Shown one piece after another: positions 1-5,813 of a stretch of 10,572 nt of DNA. The DNA is taken from NCBI GenBank assembly GCA_964651515.1, contig CAZYYB010000106.1, positions 1 to 10,572 on the forward strand, written 5' to 3'. The notes below the pieces were generated by a model. It saw only the letters and a program-made list of their open reading frames with translations. It was not told where the DNA came from and made no database searches. Within the stretch, counting starts at the first letter, position 1, and each line of letters starts with the position of its first letter. The position numbers and the translations under genes are program-made. This DNA comes from BOG-1184 sp964651515. GTDB lineage: Bacteria; Fibrobacterota; Chitinivibrionia; Chitinivibrionales; Chitinispirillaceae.

Positions 1-151
1 CTCATCAAATGCTTCGATGACAAAAATACGGCTCTTCTACCTGAGTAGTAACAAACAGGCCATCATTTTAGCCGATTCGATGGGTGTAATGTCCATCCAA
101 AGGCATTCGCCTTTTTATTGTTCAGGCTGGCTATGCCGAAGACTTTCCACT

Positions 152-169
152 CCCCTTCCCCTCCCCTTC
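152..169 (+). other. Pyrimidine tract upstream of the first gene
   Basis: Three runs of four C (152-155, 158-161, 163-166) are separated by TT and T, so the - strand carries three GGGG runs with 1-2 base linkers. This sits 20-35 bases before the first gene's ATG. It could be a partial G-quadruplex/i-motif element or simply a low-complexity promoter spacer. The tract is directly visible; any function is inference. Confidence 0.3.
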
Positions 170-173
170 ATGG

Positions 174-179
174 TACAAT
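174..179 (+). promoter_or_regulatory. Possible -10 box very close to the first start codon
   Basis: TACAAT lies only six bases before the ATG at 186. There is no purine-rich Shine-Dalgarno stretch between them. If this is a sigma-70-type -10 box, transcription would start at or next to the ATG and give a leaderless mRNA. No convincing -35 hexamer is seen at the usual distance, since the C-rich tract lies there. The call is weak. Confidence 0.22.
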
Positions 180-185
180 TATTAC

Positions 186-896
186 ATGCTCCGCGCATTT
201 TCCCTCGCCCTGCTATTTTCCTTCTCCCTCGCTTCAGCCGGAACGAGCGCCCAGTGCAGCGACTTCAACGGCGCTCAGTGGGGCCTGGCGCCGGATGCGG
301 TGCGCACGGCGGCCGGCGCAACCGGGTGGGCGCAGGACAACGCGGCGGCCGGCGCGTTCCCAAAGGAGCTTTCCGTCTCGGTCTATCGGTCGGGTGTCAC
401 CATAGCGGGGTACAAGGCGACCGTGTACTACTATTTCTGGGCGAACAGGTTCTTCCAGGCCACGGTTAAATTCAATTTCGACGACCTGGCGAACTACGAT
501 TTAAACTACAACGTCTATAAATGCGTGTCGGACTACTACGAGACCATCCGCGGCCGCACGCTTTCCTTTGTTAACGACTGCTACGGCCTTTTCACCGAAA
601 AATTCGGCCCGAAGGAGCCCTACTTCATCGGGCTCGATCCGCGGGCCAGTTTTTACGTCCTCGATTCCGTGTTCGGTCGCGAATCATGGAACCTGCGGTA
701 TCACCCGCACGATTTCTATCGGATGATCCGGACACAGTCCTGGGCCCGCTGGGACTTTCCGCAGACCTCGGTCATCTTCTCGATCCTCATCAGCGCCCCG
801 GACAAGAAGTTCGATTATTCGCTCTCCTATGCGTCGGCAGCGCTTGCGGAAAAGGTAAATGCGGTGAAGGATTCGCTGCGGATGAAGGGGCTGTGA
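186..896 (+). CDS. Secreted protein of unknown function, 236 aa
   Basis: No enzyme family is recognised. Residues 1-22 form a clear signal peptide (Leu/Phe/Ala-rich core, likely cut after ASA or TSA just before QC), so the product should be exported. The mature part opens with the pattern FNGAQWGLAPDAVR (27-40). This resembles the 'F-x-x-x-x-WG-x-x-x-x-x-V' opening of many uncharacterised secreted bacterial proteins that bind no known cofactor. The rest is rich in Tyr, Phe and Trp, fitting an all-beta or alpha/beta periplasmic fold, and ends in a short helical Lys-rich tail. The start at 186 is chosen because the signal peptide begins there; it has no visible ribosome binding site. It stands alone, followed by a hairpin at 907-925. 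Coding confidence is high; function is unknown. Confidence 0.85.
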   Translation: MLRAFSLALLFSFSLASAGTSAQCSDFNGAQWGLAPDAVRTAAGATGWAQDNAAAGAFPKELSVSVYRSGVTIAGYKATVYYYFWANRFFQATVKFNFDDLANYDLNYNVYKCVSDYYETIRGRTLSFVNDCYGLFTEKFGPKEPYFIGLDPRASFYVLDSVFGRESWNLRYHPHDFYRMIRTQSWARWDFPQTSVIFSILISAPDKKFDYSLSYASAALAEKVNAVKDSLRMKGL

Positions 897-906
897 TACC
901 GAGTAA

Positions 907-925
907 TCGAGCGCACTTCGCTCGA
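907..925 (+). terminator. Hairpin just downstream of the first gene
   Basis: TCGAGCG (907-913), loop CACTT, CGCTCGA (919-925) forms a perfect 7-bp stem starting 11 bases after the stop codon at 896. The position suits a terminator or mRNA-stabilising structure. The following bases are AGGGCTG, not a T-run, so intrinsic termination is doubtful. Confidence 0.35.
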
Positions 926-967
926 AGGGCTGTCCGCCGTCCTTCCATCTTATGCCTCCCGTGTTCT

Positions 968-984
968 ACGATATGTAATATCGT
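968..984. repeat. Perfect 17-bp palindrome (7+3+7)
   Basis: ACGATAT, GTA, ATATCGT is a perfect inverted repeat with a three-base centre. The length and symmetry would suit a dimeric repressor site, but no gene starts close downstream on either strand. It may also be chance in AT-rich DNA. Confidence 0.35.
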
Positions 985-1267
985 TCACGCGAAGAGGCTG
1001 CTATAAAAATGCGCCCTTCCTTTTTTCAGAGCATTCTTTAACCCGTGATATAACCTCGGCATGAGCGAGGTCATGGGGTACCGAGATGGCGTCAAAGATT
1101 TTTTTGGGCCCTATGCATTCAATAAAGTCGATTTCCGCGGCTTTCGGGCGTTATCCCGTTACCGGGAGGCTTTTCAAAATAAACGGCGGTCGTGCAATAA
1201 CGGAAGGCTAACCGATTTCTAACAAAACCGACAGATTAAATTAACCGAATTACCGTATTTTATTATT

Positions 1268-1552
1268 ATGAGAAATCCGGTGAGGATCGAATTTATCGGC
1301 CATTGGTCCGGAGGGTTCATGGTATCATTCGCCGCCACCTTCTTCGCCTGTATTATGGGAGGGGGAGGCGAGTATCCAAGCGGCGACGTCAAGGATATTG
1401 TCGTTGCTTTAATCCACCGGCCGATACTATTCACGGGCATTGATATACTTATGGGCTTGCTTGTTGCAATCGGGATGACTGAAAGTACCGGAAACCATTT
1501 CGAAAAGCGGCCGGAGCTCCCCGCAGCAGACTGCGGGGAGCTTCGCCGGTAG
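1268..1552 (+). CDS. Doubtful small two-helix membrane protein, 94 aa
   Basis: The reading frame encodes two hydrophobic stretches, at about residues 14-31 (GGFMVSFAATFFACIMGG) and 53-70 (ILFTGIDILMGLLVAIGM). Between them is a short loop with charged and polar residues, as in a small inner-membrane hairpin protein. Against it, there is no ribosome binding site before the ATG (the preceding bases are TTTTATTATT), the opposite strand is also open over most of this range, and the last ten codons are a strong GC hairpin (1515-1542). The frame is open upstream to 1223 without another start. It may be a real small gene, a remnant of a longer membrane protein, or chance. I recognise no family. Confidence 0.3.
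   Translation: MRNPVRIEFIGHWSGGFMVSFAATFFACIMGGGGEYPSGDVKDIVVALIHRPILFTGIDILMGLLVAIGMTESTGNHFEKRPELPAADCGELRR
1515..1542. terminator. Strong 12-bp GC-rich stem-loop
   Basis: AGCTCCCCGCAG (1515-1526), loop CAGA, CTGCGGGGAGCT (1531-1542) is a perfect 12-bp stem; CCGG blocks at 1511-1514 and 1546-1549 could extend it. There is no T-run on the + side. On the - side a TTTT occurs eight bases beyond the stem. It may be a terminator, an mRNA-end structure or a small repeat element. It overlaps the last codons of the doubtful ORF at 1268-1552. Confidence 0.5.
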
Positions 1553-1705
1553 AGGGGAGCAACGATAGTACGGTGCATGCATCAGGATTCTATTAGCCGT
1601 TCATTAGTTTTTATGTTATGATGACCTTCTGGCGCCGGATAACCTCGGGTGGCAGCGACTATTGCAAAGAGCGCTTCTTATAAACATGGCTCATTCAAAA
1701 AAGAA

Positions 1706-1734
1706 TTCAATTACGGCTTTTTGCCGATTATTAT
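1706..1734 (+). promoter_or_regulatory. Candidate sigma-70-type promoter for the 76-aa gene
   Basis: TTCAAT (1706-1711), a 17-base spacer, then TATTAT (1729-1734). The -10 matches the consensus in five of six bases and the -35 in three of six. Transcription would start near 1741, leaving about 55 bases of leader before the ATG at 1796. The AT-rich setting makes chance matches likely. Confidence 0.3.
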
Positions 1735-1795
1735 ATTTAGTTTATCCAGCCACGCACGGTAATTGGCATGGTGAAAGGATGAAGGGAGTTTCCCC

Positions 1796-2026
1796 ATGCG
1801 TCGAAAAATTAAAATAGAGAAATCGGCATTAAACGATGCGATGCTCATCATTGCCGGATCCGACGACAAAGTAACAGCCGAGAATTTTTTCCAATTTACC
1901 AGTCTCGGCTATGAGATTTTGCAAAGCGATGGTGCTGAAAAAGGCAGCCGCACCATTAAAAATATTTCCTACGATGATTCCGTCAGGGAGTGGATAGCGC
2001 ATCCCTCTTCTCAGCGAACAGAATAA
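1796..2026 (+). CDS. Small protein of unknown function, 76 aa
   Basis: A good ribosome binding site, AAGGGAG at 1782-1788, precedes the ATG by seven bases, which makes this short frame believable. The product is soluble with no signal peptide or membrane segment. It starts with a basic stretch (RRKIKIEK), then a mixed alpha/beta-looking middle with ENFFQFTSLGYEIL at about residues 29-42, and ends polar. There is no cysteine and no recognisable domain. It is convergent with the three-gene operon on the other strand (48 bases between the ends) and is probably transcribed alone from the promoter near 1706-1734. It could be a small regulatory or accessory protein, but nothing in the sequence fixes a role. 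Confidence 0.55.
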   Translation: MRRKIKIEKSALNDAMLIIAGSDDKVTAENFFQFTSLGYEILQSDGAEKGSRTIKNISYDDSVREWIAHPSSQRTE

Positions 2027-2073
2027 GCTGGACGCAAAGAGCGCCGGCTGGTTAACCGGGACGGCAACCCTTT

Positions 2074-2460
2074 TCACGGCATAATGATATAGGCGGTAAT
2101 TCTCGGATCTATTCTGTTTGTAAGCCGGTAGTCAAGGAAAAGCTTTTCCATTATTTCATCGCCGCCCGCATAGTTCTTCCCCTCCTCCCGGTGTACCTGC
2201 CAGAAAAAGGCGCATCTCCTGCATTGAACCCATTTTTTTGATTCGTAATATTCCACTTTGCCGTTACAGAGCGTTCCGGTTACCGCCCAACAGGCGCGCC
2301 CCCCGTTTTTGCCTCCGTTGAAGCCATCCAGCGCAGTATGCATGCTCGCGGGGCATACGCCGAGCTCGGCGACGTGTGCCCCGCCGACCTGCCGGCCGCA
2401 TTTTTTAGCTTCCCAGCAGTTAATCTTTTGCATTTCCATTCCATTTCCGCCCTGTATCAT
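2074..2460 (-). CDS. Two-CW domain protein, 128 aa
   Basis: The protein carries a Cys-Trp pair at 15-16 (INCWEAKKCGR) and another at 57-58 (GRACWAVTGTLC), with further cysteines at 21, 36, 65, 80 and 83. This is the layout of the two-CW domain, a small cysteine-rich module, often free-standing or fused to signalling proteins, thought to bind metal or sense redox state. The 'VAELGVCPA' and 'GGKNGGRACWA' segments are typical of it. A 45-residue tail follows the last CxxC with no known domain. The ATG at 2460 overlaps the upstream gene's TGA (ATGA) and has an AGGA five bases before it, so I take this start over later Met codons. It is the last gene of a three-gene operon. The domain call is firm; the role is inferred. 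Confidence 0.85.
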   Translation of the reverse strand: MIQGGNGMEMQKINCWEAKKCGRQVGGAHVAELGVCPASMHTALDGFNGGKNGGRACWAVTGTLCNGKVEYYESKKWVQCRRCAFFWQVHREEGKNYAGGDEIMEKLFLDYRLTNRIDPRITAYIIMP

Positions 2461-2729
2461 TTATTCCTGCCACGGAAGATATACGCGGTGAAATTCTTAT
2501 AGGGGGAATCTTTTATTTGCGTAAGCTCGATACCGGGGTTTCCATTGCCGAGGGTTTCGGAAACGGTTTTGAGGTCCGCGGCCGATATCGGGAAAGTCAG
2601 CGTGCACCGGTCGGTGTAAGGAATCGTGAAGTGGGGTTTAAGGACGGCCACCAGGTTATCGAACTCCGGCTCATCCGCGGCTTTTATTTCCCACAGGTTT
2701 TTCAGGTCTAATTTAATCGCCGTGGCCAT
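2457..2729 (-). CDS. Small protein of unknown function, 90 aa, middle gene of operon
   Basis: I choose the ATG at 2729 (MATAIKLDLK) because a near-perfect ribosome binding site sits four bases before it; a longer frame from 2822 has no such site. The protein is soluble, alpha/beta-looking, with one Cys at 42, and begins with the amphipathic stretch KLDLKNLWEIKAADEPEF. It has no signal peptide and no family I recognise. It overlaps the upstream V4R-like gene by 17 bases and the downstream two-CW gene by four, so the three are almost certainly translated together. It may be a binding partner of one of its neighbours, but that is inference from layout only. Confidence 0.75.
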   Translation of the reverse strand: MATAIKLDLKNLWEIKAADEPEFDNLVAVLKPHFTIPYTDRCTLTFPISAADLKTVSETLGNGNPGIELTQIKDSPYKNFTAYIFRGRNK

Positions 2730-3330
2730 GGAATCCTCCTTTAATCGGTTGTCTGTAAAGTATTTTATACGTGCAGGATTCGGCTCCCGTTTTCCTGCAT
2801 TCGGCTTCGTCATCATGCACAATATGAACGGAGCCTCTCGCCGGCCCGAATCTTTTCGCTATCCCCTCGATAAAGCCCCGGTCGAATTCGCAGGGGTTCG
2901 GGTTTTGACATAGCATTGCAGCCTCGTCGCAATTTTTCCTGCTGTAACAATAATGCCCGTGCGATCCGTTCGGTACTCCCCGACAAGGCTTTGCAACGGC
3001 GGTACCTTTTGTATTGTTATTCATCCGGTATATTTCGTCCATCATGACAAGCGCCGATTCGAGCGACCCGATCTCCGGTGAAACCCTGGCTTTCGCCGCA
3101 AATTCCAGGCCTATCGCGCAAAGGGTCGACGGCAGGAACCTGTCGGAAATTTCCTTAATGGCATTAAGCCACAATTGCTGGCTGTACCACTTTCCCGGCC
3201 TGGGCCTGGCAAGCCCGTATTTGGATAAAATATCCATGGCTTTTGATTTGAAGGAAATACCGTCGATAATCGACCGTACCGATTCACAATTGACAAGTGC
3301 GTTCGGTCCGGTTGCCGTAAAAGCCGGCAT
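2713..3330 (-). CDS. V4R-like Cys-rich sensory-type protein, 205 aa
   Basis: The C-terminal part, CxNPNPCEFDRGFIEGIAKRF (141-161) followed by VHDDEAECRKTGAESCTYKI (171-190), matches the pattern of V4R (4-vinyl reductase-like) domains. These bind small hydrophobic or other ligands in bacterial sensors and end in a 'C-R-x-x-G-x-x-x-C-T-Y' strand. The N-terminal half has the helical segment RPRPGKWYSQQLWLNAIKEI (42-61) and a GLEF...EIGSLESALVMMDEIYRMNN region also typical of these proteins. Cysteines at 116, 128, 134, 141, 147, 178 and 186 could bind metal. There is no signal peptide, so it is cytoplasmic. The start at 3330 is chosen for its AAAGGAG site; an upstream in-frame start at 3387 has none. 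It is first of three overlapping genes. No output domain is fused. The family assignment is from memory of patterns and is moderately sure. Confidence 0.75.
   Translation of the reverse strand: MPAFTATGPNALVNCESVRSIIDGISFKSKAMDILSKYGLARPRPGKWYSQQLWLNAIKEISDRFLPSTLCAIGLEFAAKARVSPEIGSLESALVMMDEIYRMNNNTKGTAVAKPCRGVPNGSHGHYCYSRKNCDEAAMLCQNPNPCEFDRGFIEGIAKRFGPARGSVHIVHDDEAECRKTGAESCTYKILYRQPIKGGFHGHGD
2734..2742 (-). promoter_or_regulatory. Ribosome binding site that sets the start of the 90-aa gene
   Basis: Read on the - strand this is AAAGGAGGA followed by TTCC and ATG. It lies inside the end of the upstream gene region and decides the start at 2729 rather than the in-frame start at 2822. Confidence 0.75.
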
Positions 3331-3338
3331 AGTAGTTA

Positions 3339-3345
3339 CTCCTTT
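3339..3345 (-). promoter_or_regulatory. Ribosome binding site that sets the start of the V4R-like gene
   Basis: AAAGGAG on the - strand, eight bases before the ATG at 3330. The in-frame upstream start codons (from 3387) lack such a site, so the shorter 205-aa product is preferred. Confidence 0.65.
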
Positions 3346-3774
3346 AAAGAACAACGTCGTCTCAGCCATGGAAAAAATAGCGTGCAAGGTTTAATGGGCG
3401 GTAATTCGATTGTACTAAAAATGTTACGTTTTAAAGAGCTTTTCGTTAAAAAAGCCGTTTTTTTCATCAAAATAATACAATCTGTATGGTTGCAACAGGT
3501 CCGATACCGCGACATCTTGGGCTTTTAACCATTAAGCGGCAAGCAAGCCCGCTTTCCTGGACTTTTTTATGAAAGTGGGGGGGGGAAGCCGGGTTTTCAC
3601 CCAAAAGAAGAAAACTGCAAAGATCGACCCGAGCCGGAGGGGCATGCCCGACCGTTCGTCGGTTATTGCCCGGGATGGCGGGTCGAAAGCGGTTCTCAAA
3701 GGTGAGGGGCCCCGGAATGGCTTAACGTATCCTTTCCGGTTTGACCCGATTTTGGAGAGCGGACGGGTGACCCG
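3346..3774. other. Intergenic region between two leftward operons
   Basis: This stretch of about 430 bases lies between the end of the radical SAM gene and the start of the V4R-like gene. The left part (3400-3490) is AT-rich with A/T runs, including a small AAAAAA-GCCG-TTTTTT repeat near 3448-3464, and most likely holds the promoter of the three-gene operon; I could not pick a convincing -35/-10 pair. The right part is GC-rich with a run of nine G (3577-3585) and the hairpin at 3757-3786. Short open frames here have no ribosome binding sites and I see no gene. Confidence 0.5.
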
Positions 3775-3786
3775 TCAGGTCCGCTC
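3757..3786 (-). terminator. Stem-loop over the stop codon of the radical SAM gene
   Basis: GAGCGGAC (3757-3764) and GTCCGCTC (3779-3786) pair perfectly over eight bases. The 14-base loop itself contains GGG-TGA-CCC. An alternative inner pairing, GACGGG/CCCGTC (3762-3776), competes with it. The structure spans the stop codon (3775-3777). With no T-run after it, it may protect the mRNA end or act as a factor-dependent terminator. Confidence 0.4.
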
Positions 3787-4914
3787 CGCCCGGAACGCCC
3801 GCAACGGCTTTCCCGTCTTCATGTGCGCGGCCAGGGCCGCGAGGCGGGGCCCGGCATGGCGGAAAAAGGCCTTGTAGGCAGGGCACAGCACATTGAGGCC
3901 GGCCTCCCCCTCCGGGGTGGTTCCGAAGCGGTCCTTGGGGCAGCCGCCATTGCAAAAAGCGAGAACGTCGCACTCCCGGCAGAACGAGGGCAGGCTGTCA
4001 AGTTTTGCCCTGCCGAAACGGGCCATCGCGGGATCCGCCGCCAGCTCCCGGAGCGTCCGTTCCCGGATATTCCCGATTTTATGCTCATCGTCGACAAAAT
4101 GGTCGCAGGCGTAAAAGTTCCCGTCGTGTTCGAGAACGGCCGCGTCGCCGCAGGTCTCCCGGTGGATGCAGAGCGCGTGCGGCACGCCGTAAAGAGGCCG
4201 CAGCGCCTCATCGAAAGCCTGGACCACCATCCGGCCGACGTCGTGCGCAATCCAGCGGTCGAAAATACGGCACAGGAAACGGCCGATCGCCTCGGGCCGA
4301 GCGGCGGGCGGGGACCCGACAAGCGGCAGGAACTGGAGATAGGAGACCCCGAGGCCGCGGAAATAGTCGTATACCCGGTCGGGGTCGGCCGTATTTACCG
4401 AATGGAGAACGCAGAGCACGGTGCAGAAGACACGGCGTTTTTTAAGCAGGCCGAGCGCCTCGACTACCCGGAAGTGGCTTGGTCGGCCGTCGGCGGTTTT
4501 CCTGAAACGGTCGTGGAACTCTTCGGGTCCGTCGAGGCTCAGGCCCACCGAAAATCCCTCGTCGGCAAGGAAATGTGCCCAGGCGTCGTCGATCAGAAAG
4601 CCGTTGGTCTGCAGGCCGTTGGAAACGGTGCGGCCGACGGGCTTGTATGTGCGCTGCAACCGGGTGACGGTTCGGAAAAAATCCCGGCCCGCGAGCGTCG
4701 GCTCTCCGCCGTGCCACTCGAAGTGCGTACCCGGTCCCGGCGACGCTTCGAACCGCCCGGCGATATAGCGCTCCAGGAGCGGTTCGGGCATCACCCGGCG
4801 ACCCGCGGGGTAATGGCTCTCTTTGTCAATATAGTAGCAGTAGTCGCAGCGCAGGTTGCACGCCGGACCCGCCGGTTTGGCCATGACCAGGCACTCTCGC
4901 AGCGGCTCCGTCAT
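3775..4914 (-). CDS. Anaerobic sulfatase-maturating enzyme (anSME), radical SAM/SPASM
   Basis: This enzyme family converts a Cys or Ser in a sulfatase to the catalytic formylglycine without oxygen, using S-adenosylmethionine. The sequence shows KPAGPACNLRCDYCYY (13-28) with the CxxxCxxC cluster at C19, C23 and C26, then HGGEPTLA (68-75). Downstream are the SPASM-type cysteines C249, C255, C270, C312, C315, C321, C325 and C344, in nearly the spacing known from the Clostridium perfringens enzyme, to hold two auxiliary 4Fe-4S clusters. Asp271 directly after C270 matches the proposed catalytic base. At 379 aa it has full length. The gene starts six bases after the hydrolase stop with only a weak GGCGGA site, suggesting coupled translation. 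No sulfatase is in the window, so the substrate is elsewhere. A related peptide-maturing role is less likely. Confidence 0.93.
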   Translation of the reverse strand: MTEPLRECLVMAKPAGPACNLRCDYCYYIDKESHYPAGRRVMPEPLLERYIAGRFEASPGPGTHFEWHGGEPTLAGRDFFRTVTRLQRTYKPVGRTVSNGLQTNGFLIDDAWAHFLADEGFSVGLSLDGPEEFHDRFRKTADGRPSHFRVVEALGLLKKRRVFCTVLCVLHSVNTADPDRVYDYFRGLGVSYLQFLPLVGSPPAARPEAIGRFLCRIFDRWIAHDVGRMVVQAFDEALRPLYGVPHALCIHRETCGDAAVLEHDGNFYACDHFVDDEHKIGNIRERTLRELAADPAMARFGRAKLDSLPSFCRECDVLAFCNGGCPKDRFGTTPEGEAGLNVLCPAYKAFFRHAGPRLAALAAHMKTGKPLRAFRAERT

Positions 4915-4920
4915 TTCCGC

Positions 4921-5736
4921 CTAGTCGGACAGTACTTTATAGAAAAAGGTCAGGAGCCGCACGAACGAATCCCGCACCGCCTTGACATCGTAAGCGTGGC
5001 CGTCGTCGTTGAAGAAGGAGTGGTTCGCCCCTTCGTACATATGGCGTTCGTAGGACTTTCCCGCCGCCCCCATGGCCTCCTCGAATGCGGGAATGCCGCT
5101 ATTGATACGCTGGTCGTTGCCGCCGTAGAAGCCGATAACCGGGCAGCGCATGGACGGTATTCTGTCCGCCGGAGGCGCGCTGCCGTAAAACATGGCCGCG
5201 CCGGAAATTTCCGGTTCTTCACAAGCGAGAAGGGCCGAAAGTCCCCCGCCCATGCAGAAGCCGACGCAGGCCACCTTCTGCTCCCTGGTCTCCGGCCGCT
5301 CGGCTCTGAGATGGTGCACGGCCGCCTTGAGCCGGGGCAGGTATTGGGCCAGCCGGTCCGGACCGCCGCTGAAAAGCTTGCCGACCGTTTCGCCGATCTC
5401 GGTTCTGTCGGGCTCCGGAAGGGCGGCAAGCCCGGCGTCCCGCAGTGCCGGGTTTCCGAAGGCTCCGGGAGGAAGCTGCCGCATGAACGTAATCATCTTG
5501 TCGATCCTTGCCGGGGCGAGCATTGCAGGCCGCGCGCCGTCGGTCACGAAGAGGTCCGGGGCCAGCGCCGCATACCCCGCAGCGGCCAGGCGCCTCGTTA
5601 CCTCCTCGATATGGTGGTTTACACCGAATAGTTCCTGGATAACGATGATTGCGGGAAGCGGTTCCGCGGCCTTTTCCGGAACCGCAAAATACCCCTTATC
5701 ACCGCCGTAGTCAATCCATCCGCCTTTGATCGCCAT
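4921..5736 (-). CDS. Dienelactone hydrolase family protein, 271 aa
   Basis: This is an alpha/beta hydrolase of the dienelactone hydrolase type, cytoplasmic, hydrolysing an ester or lactone; the actual substrate cannot be told. The catalytic triad is visible: Cys161 in GFCMGG, Asp208 in GGNDQR and His239 in GANHSFFND. The family's Glu in IQELFG is at 35. The use of Cys as nucleophile, and Glu35, fit true dienelactone-hydrolase-like members rather than Ser esterases. The length is slightly above the usual 235-250 aa, owing to an insert around residues 90-130 (PPGAFGNPALRD onward). A GGAGGAG site precedes the ATG closely. It leads a two-gene operon with the sulfatase maturase six bases downstream; a functional link is unknown. 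A 77-base gap separates it from the upstream FGE-fold gene. Confidence 0.92.
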   Translation of the reverse strand: MAIKGGWIDYGGDKGYFAVPEKAAEPLPAIIVIQELFGVNHHIEEVTRRLAAAGYAALAPDLFVTDGARPAMLAPARIDKMITFMRQLPPGAFGNPALRDAGLAALPEPDRTEIGETVGKLFSGGPDRLAQYLPRLKAAVHHLRAERPETREQKVACVGFCMGGGLSALLACEEPEISGAAMFYGSAPPADRIPSMRCPVIGFYGGNDQRINSGIPAFEEAMGAAGKSYERHMYEGANHSFFNDDGHAYDVKAVRDSFVRLLTFFYKVLSD

Positions 5737-5813
5737 GTCTCCTCCGTGTAAAAGTTCTCCATCGGAAAAATCTTATTCGGATTACTATCATTTACACTGC
5801 ACTATGAGCCCCG

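Larger units (their letters stand above)
897..1267. other. Non-coding stretch with several small inverted repeats
   Basis: No convincing gene is seen in these 371 bases. The stretch is visibly AT-richer than the flanking genes in parts. It holds a 7-bp hairpin just after the first gene (907-925), a perfect 7+3+7 palindrome (968-984), a 6-bp inverted repeat ACCTCG/CGAGGT (1053-1071) and TCCCG-TTAC-CGGGA (1154-1167). None carries a proper T-tract. A structured RNA or operator region is possible, but I recognise no known RNA family. Confidence 0.4.

Noticed and set aside
17..469. A 150-codon frame overlapping the first gene
   Set aside because: It runs out of frame across the signal peptide and early coding region of the 186-896 gene; the product is Arg/Pro/Gly-rich with no domain and no ribosome binding site.
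1219..1578. A 119-codon frame on the - strand
   Set aside because: It has no ribosome binding site, a Pro/Ser-rich low-quality composition, and is opposite the slightly better membrane ORF; neither is convincing.
3569..3877. A 102-codon + strand frame through the run of nine G, considered as a phase-variable gene
   Set aside because: It has no ribosome binding site, the product is basic and without a domain, and its second part is antisense to the radical SAM gene. The G9 run at 3577-3585 remains only as a possible sequencing-error or slippage site.
3823..5631. A 602-codon open frame on the + strand opposite the hydrolase and radical SAM genes
   Set aside because: It is antisense to two genes with clear catalytic motifs, crosses their gene boundary, has no ribosome binding site and encodes no recognisable domain. 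GC-rich DNA often leaves such shadow frames open.
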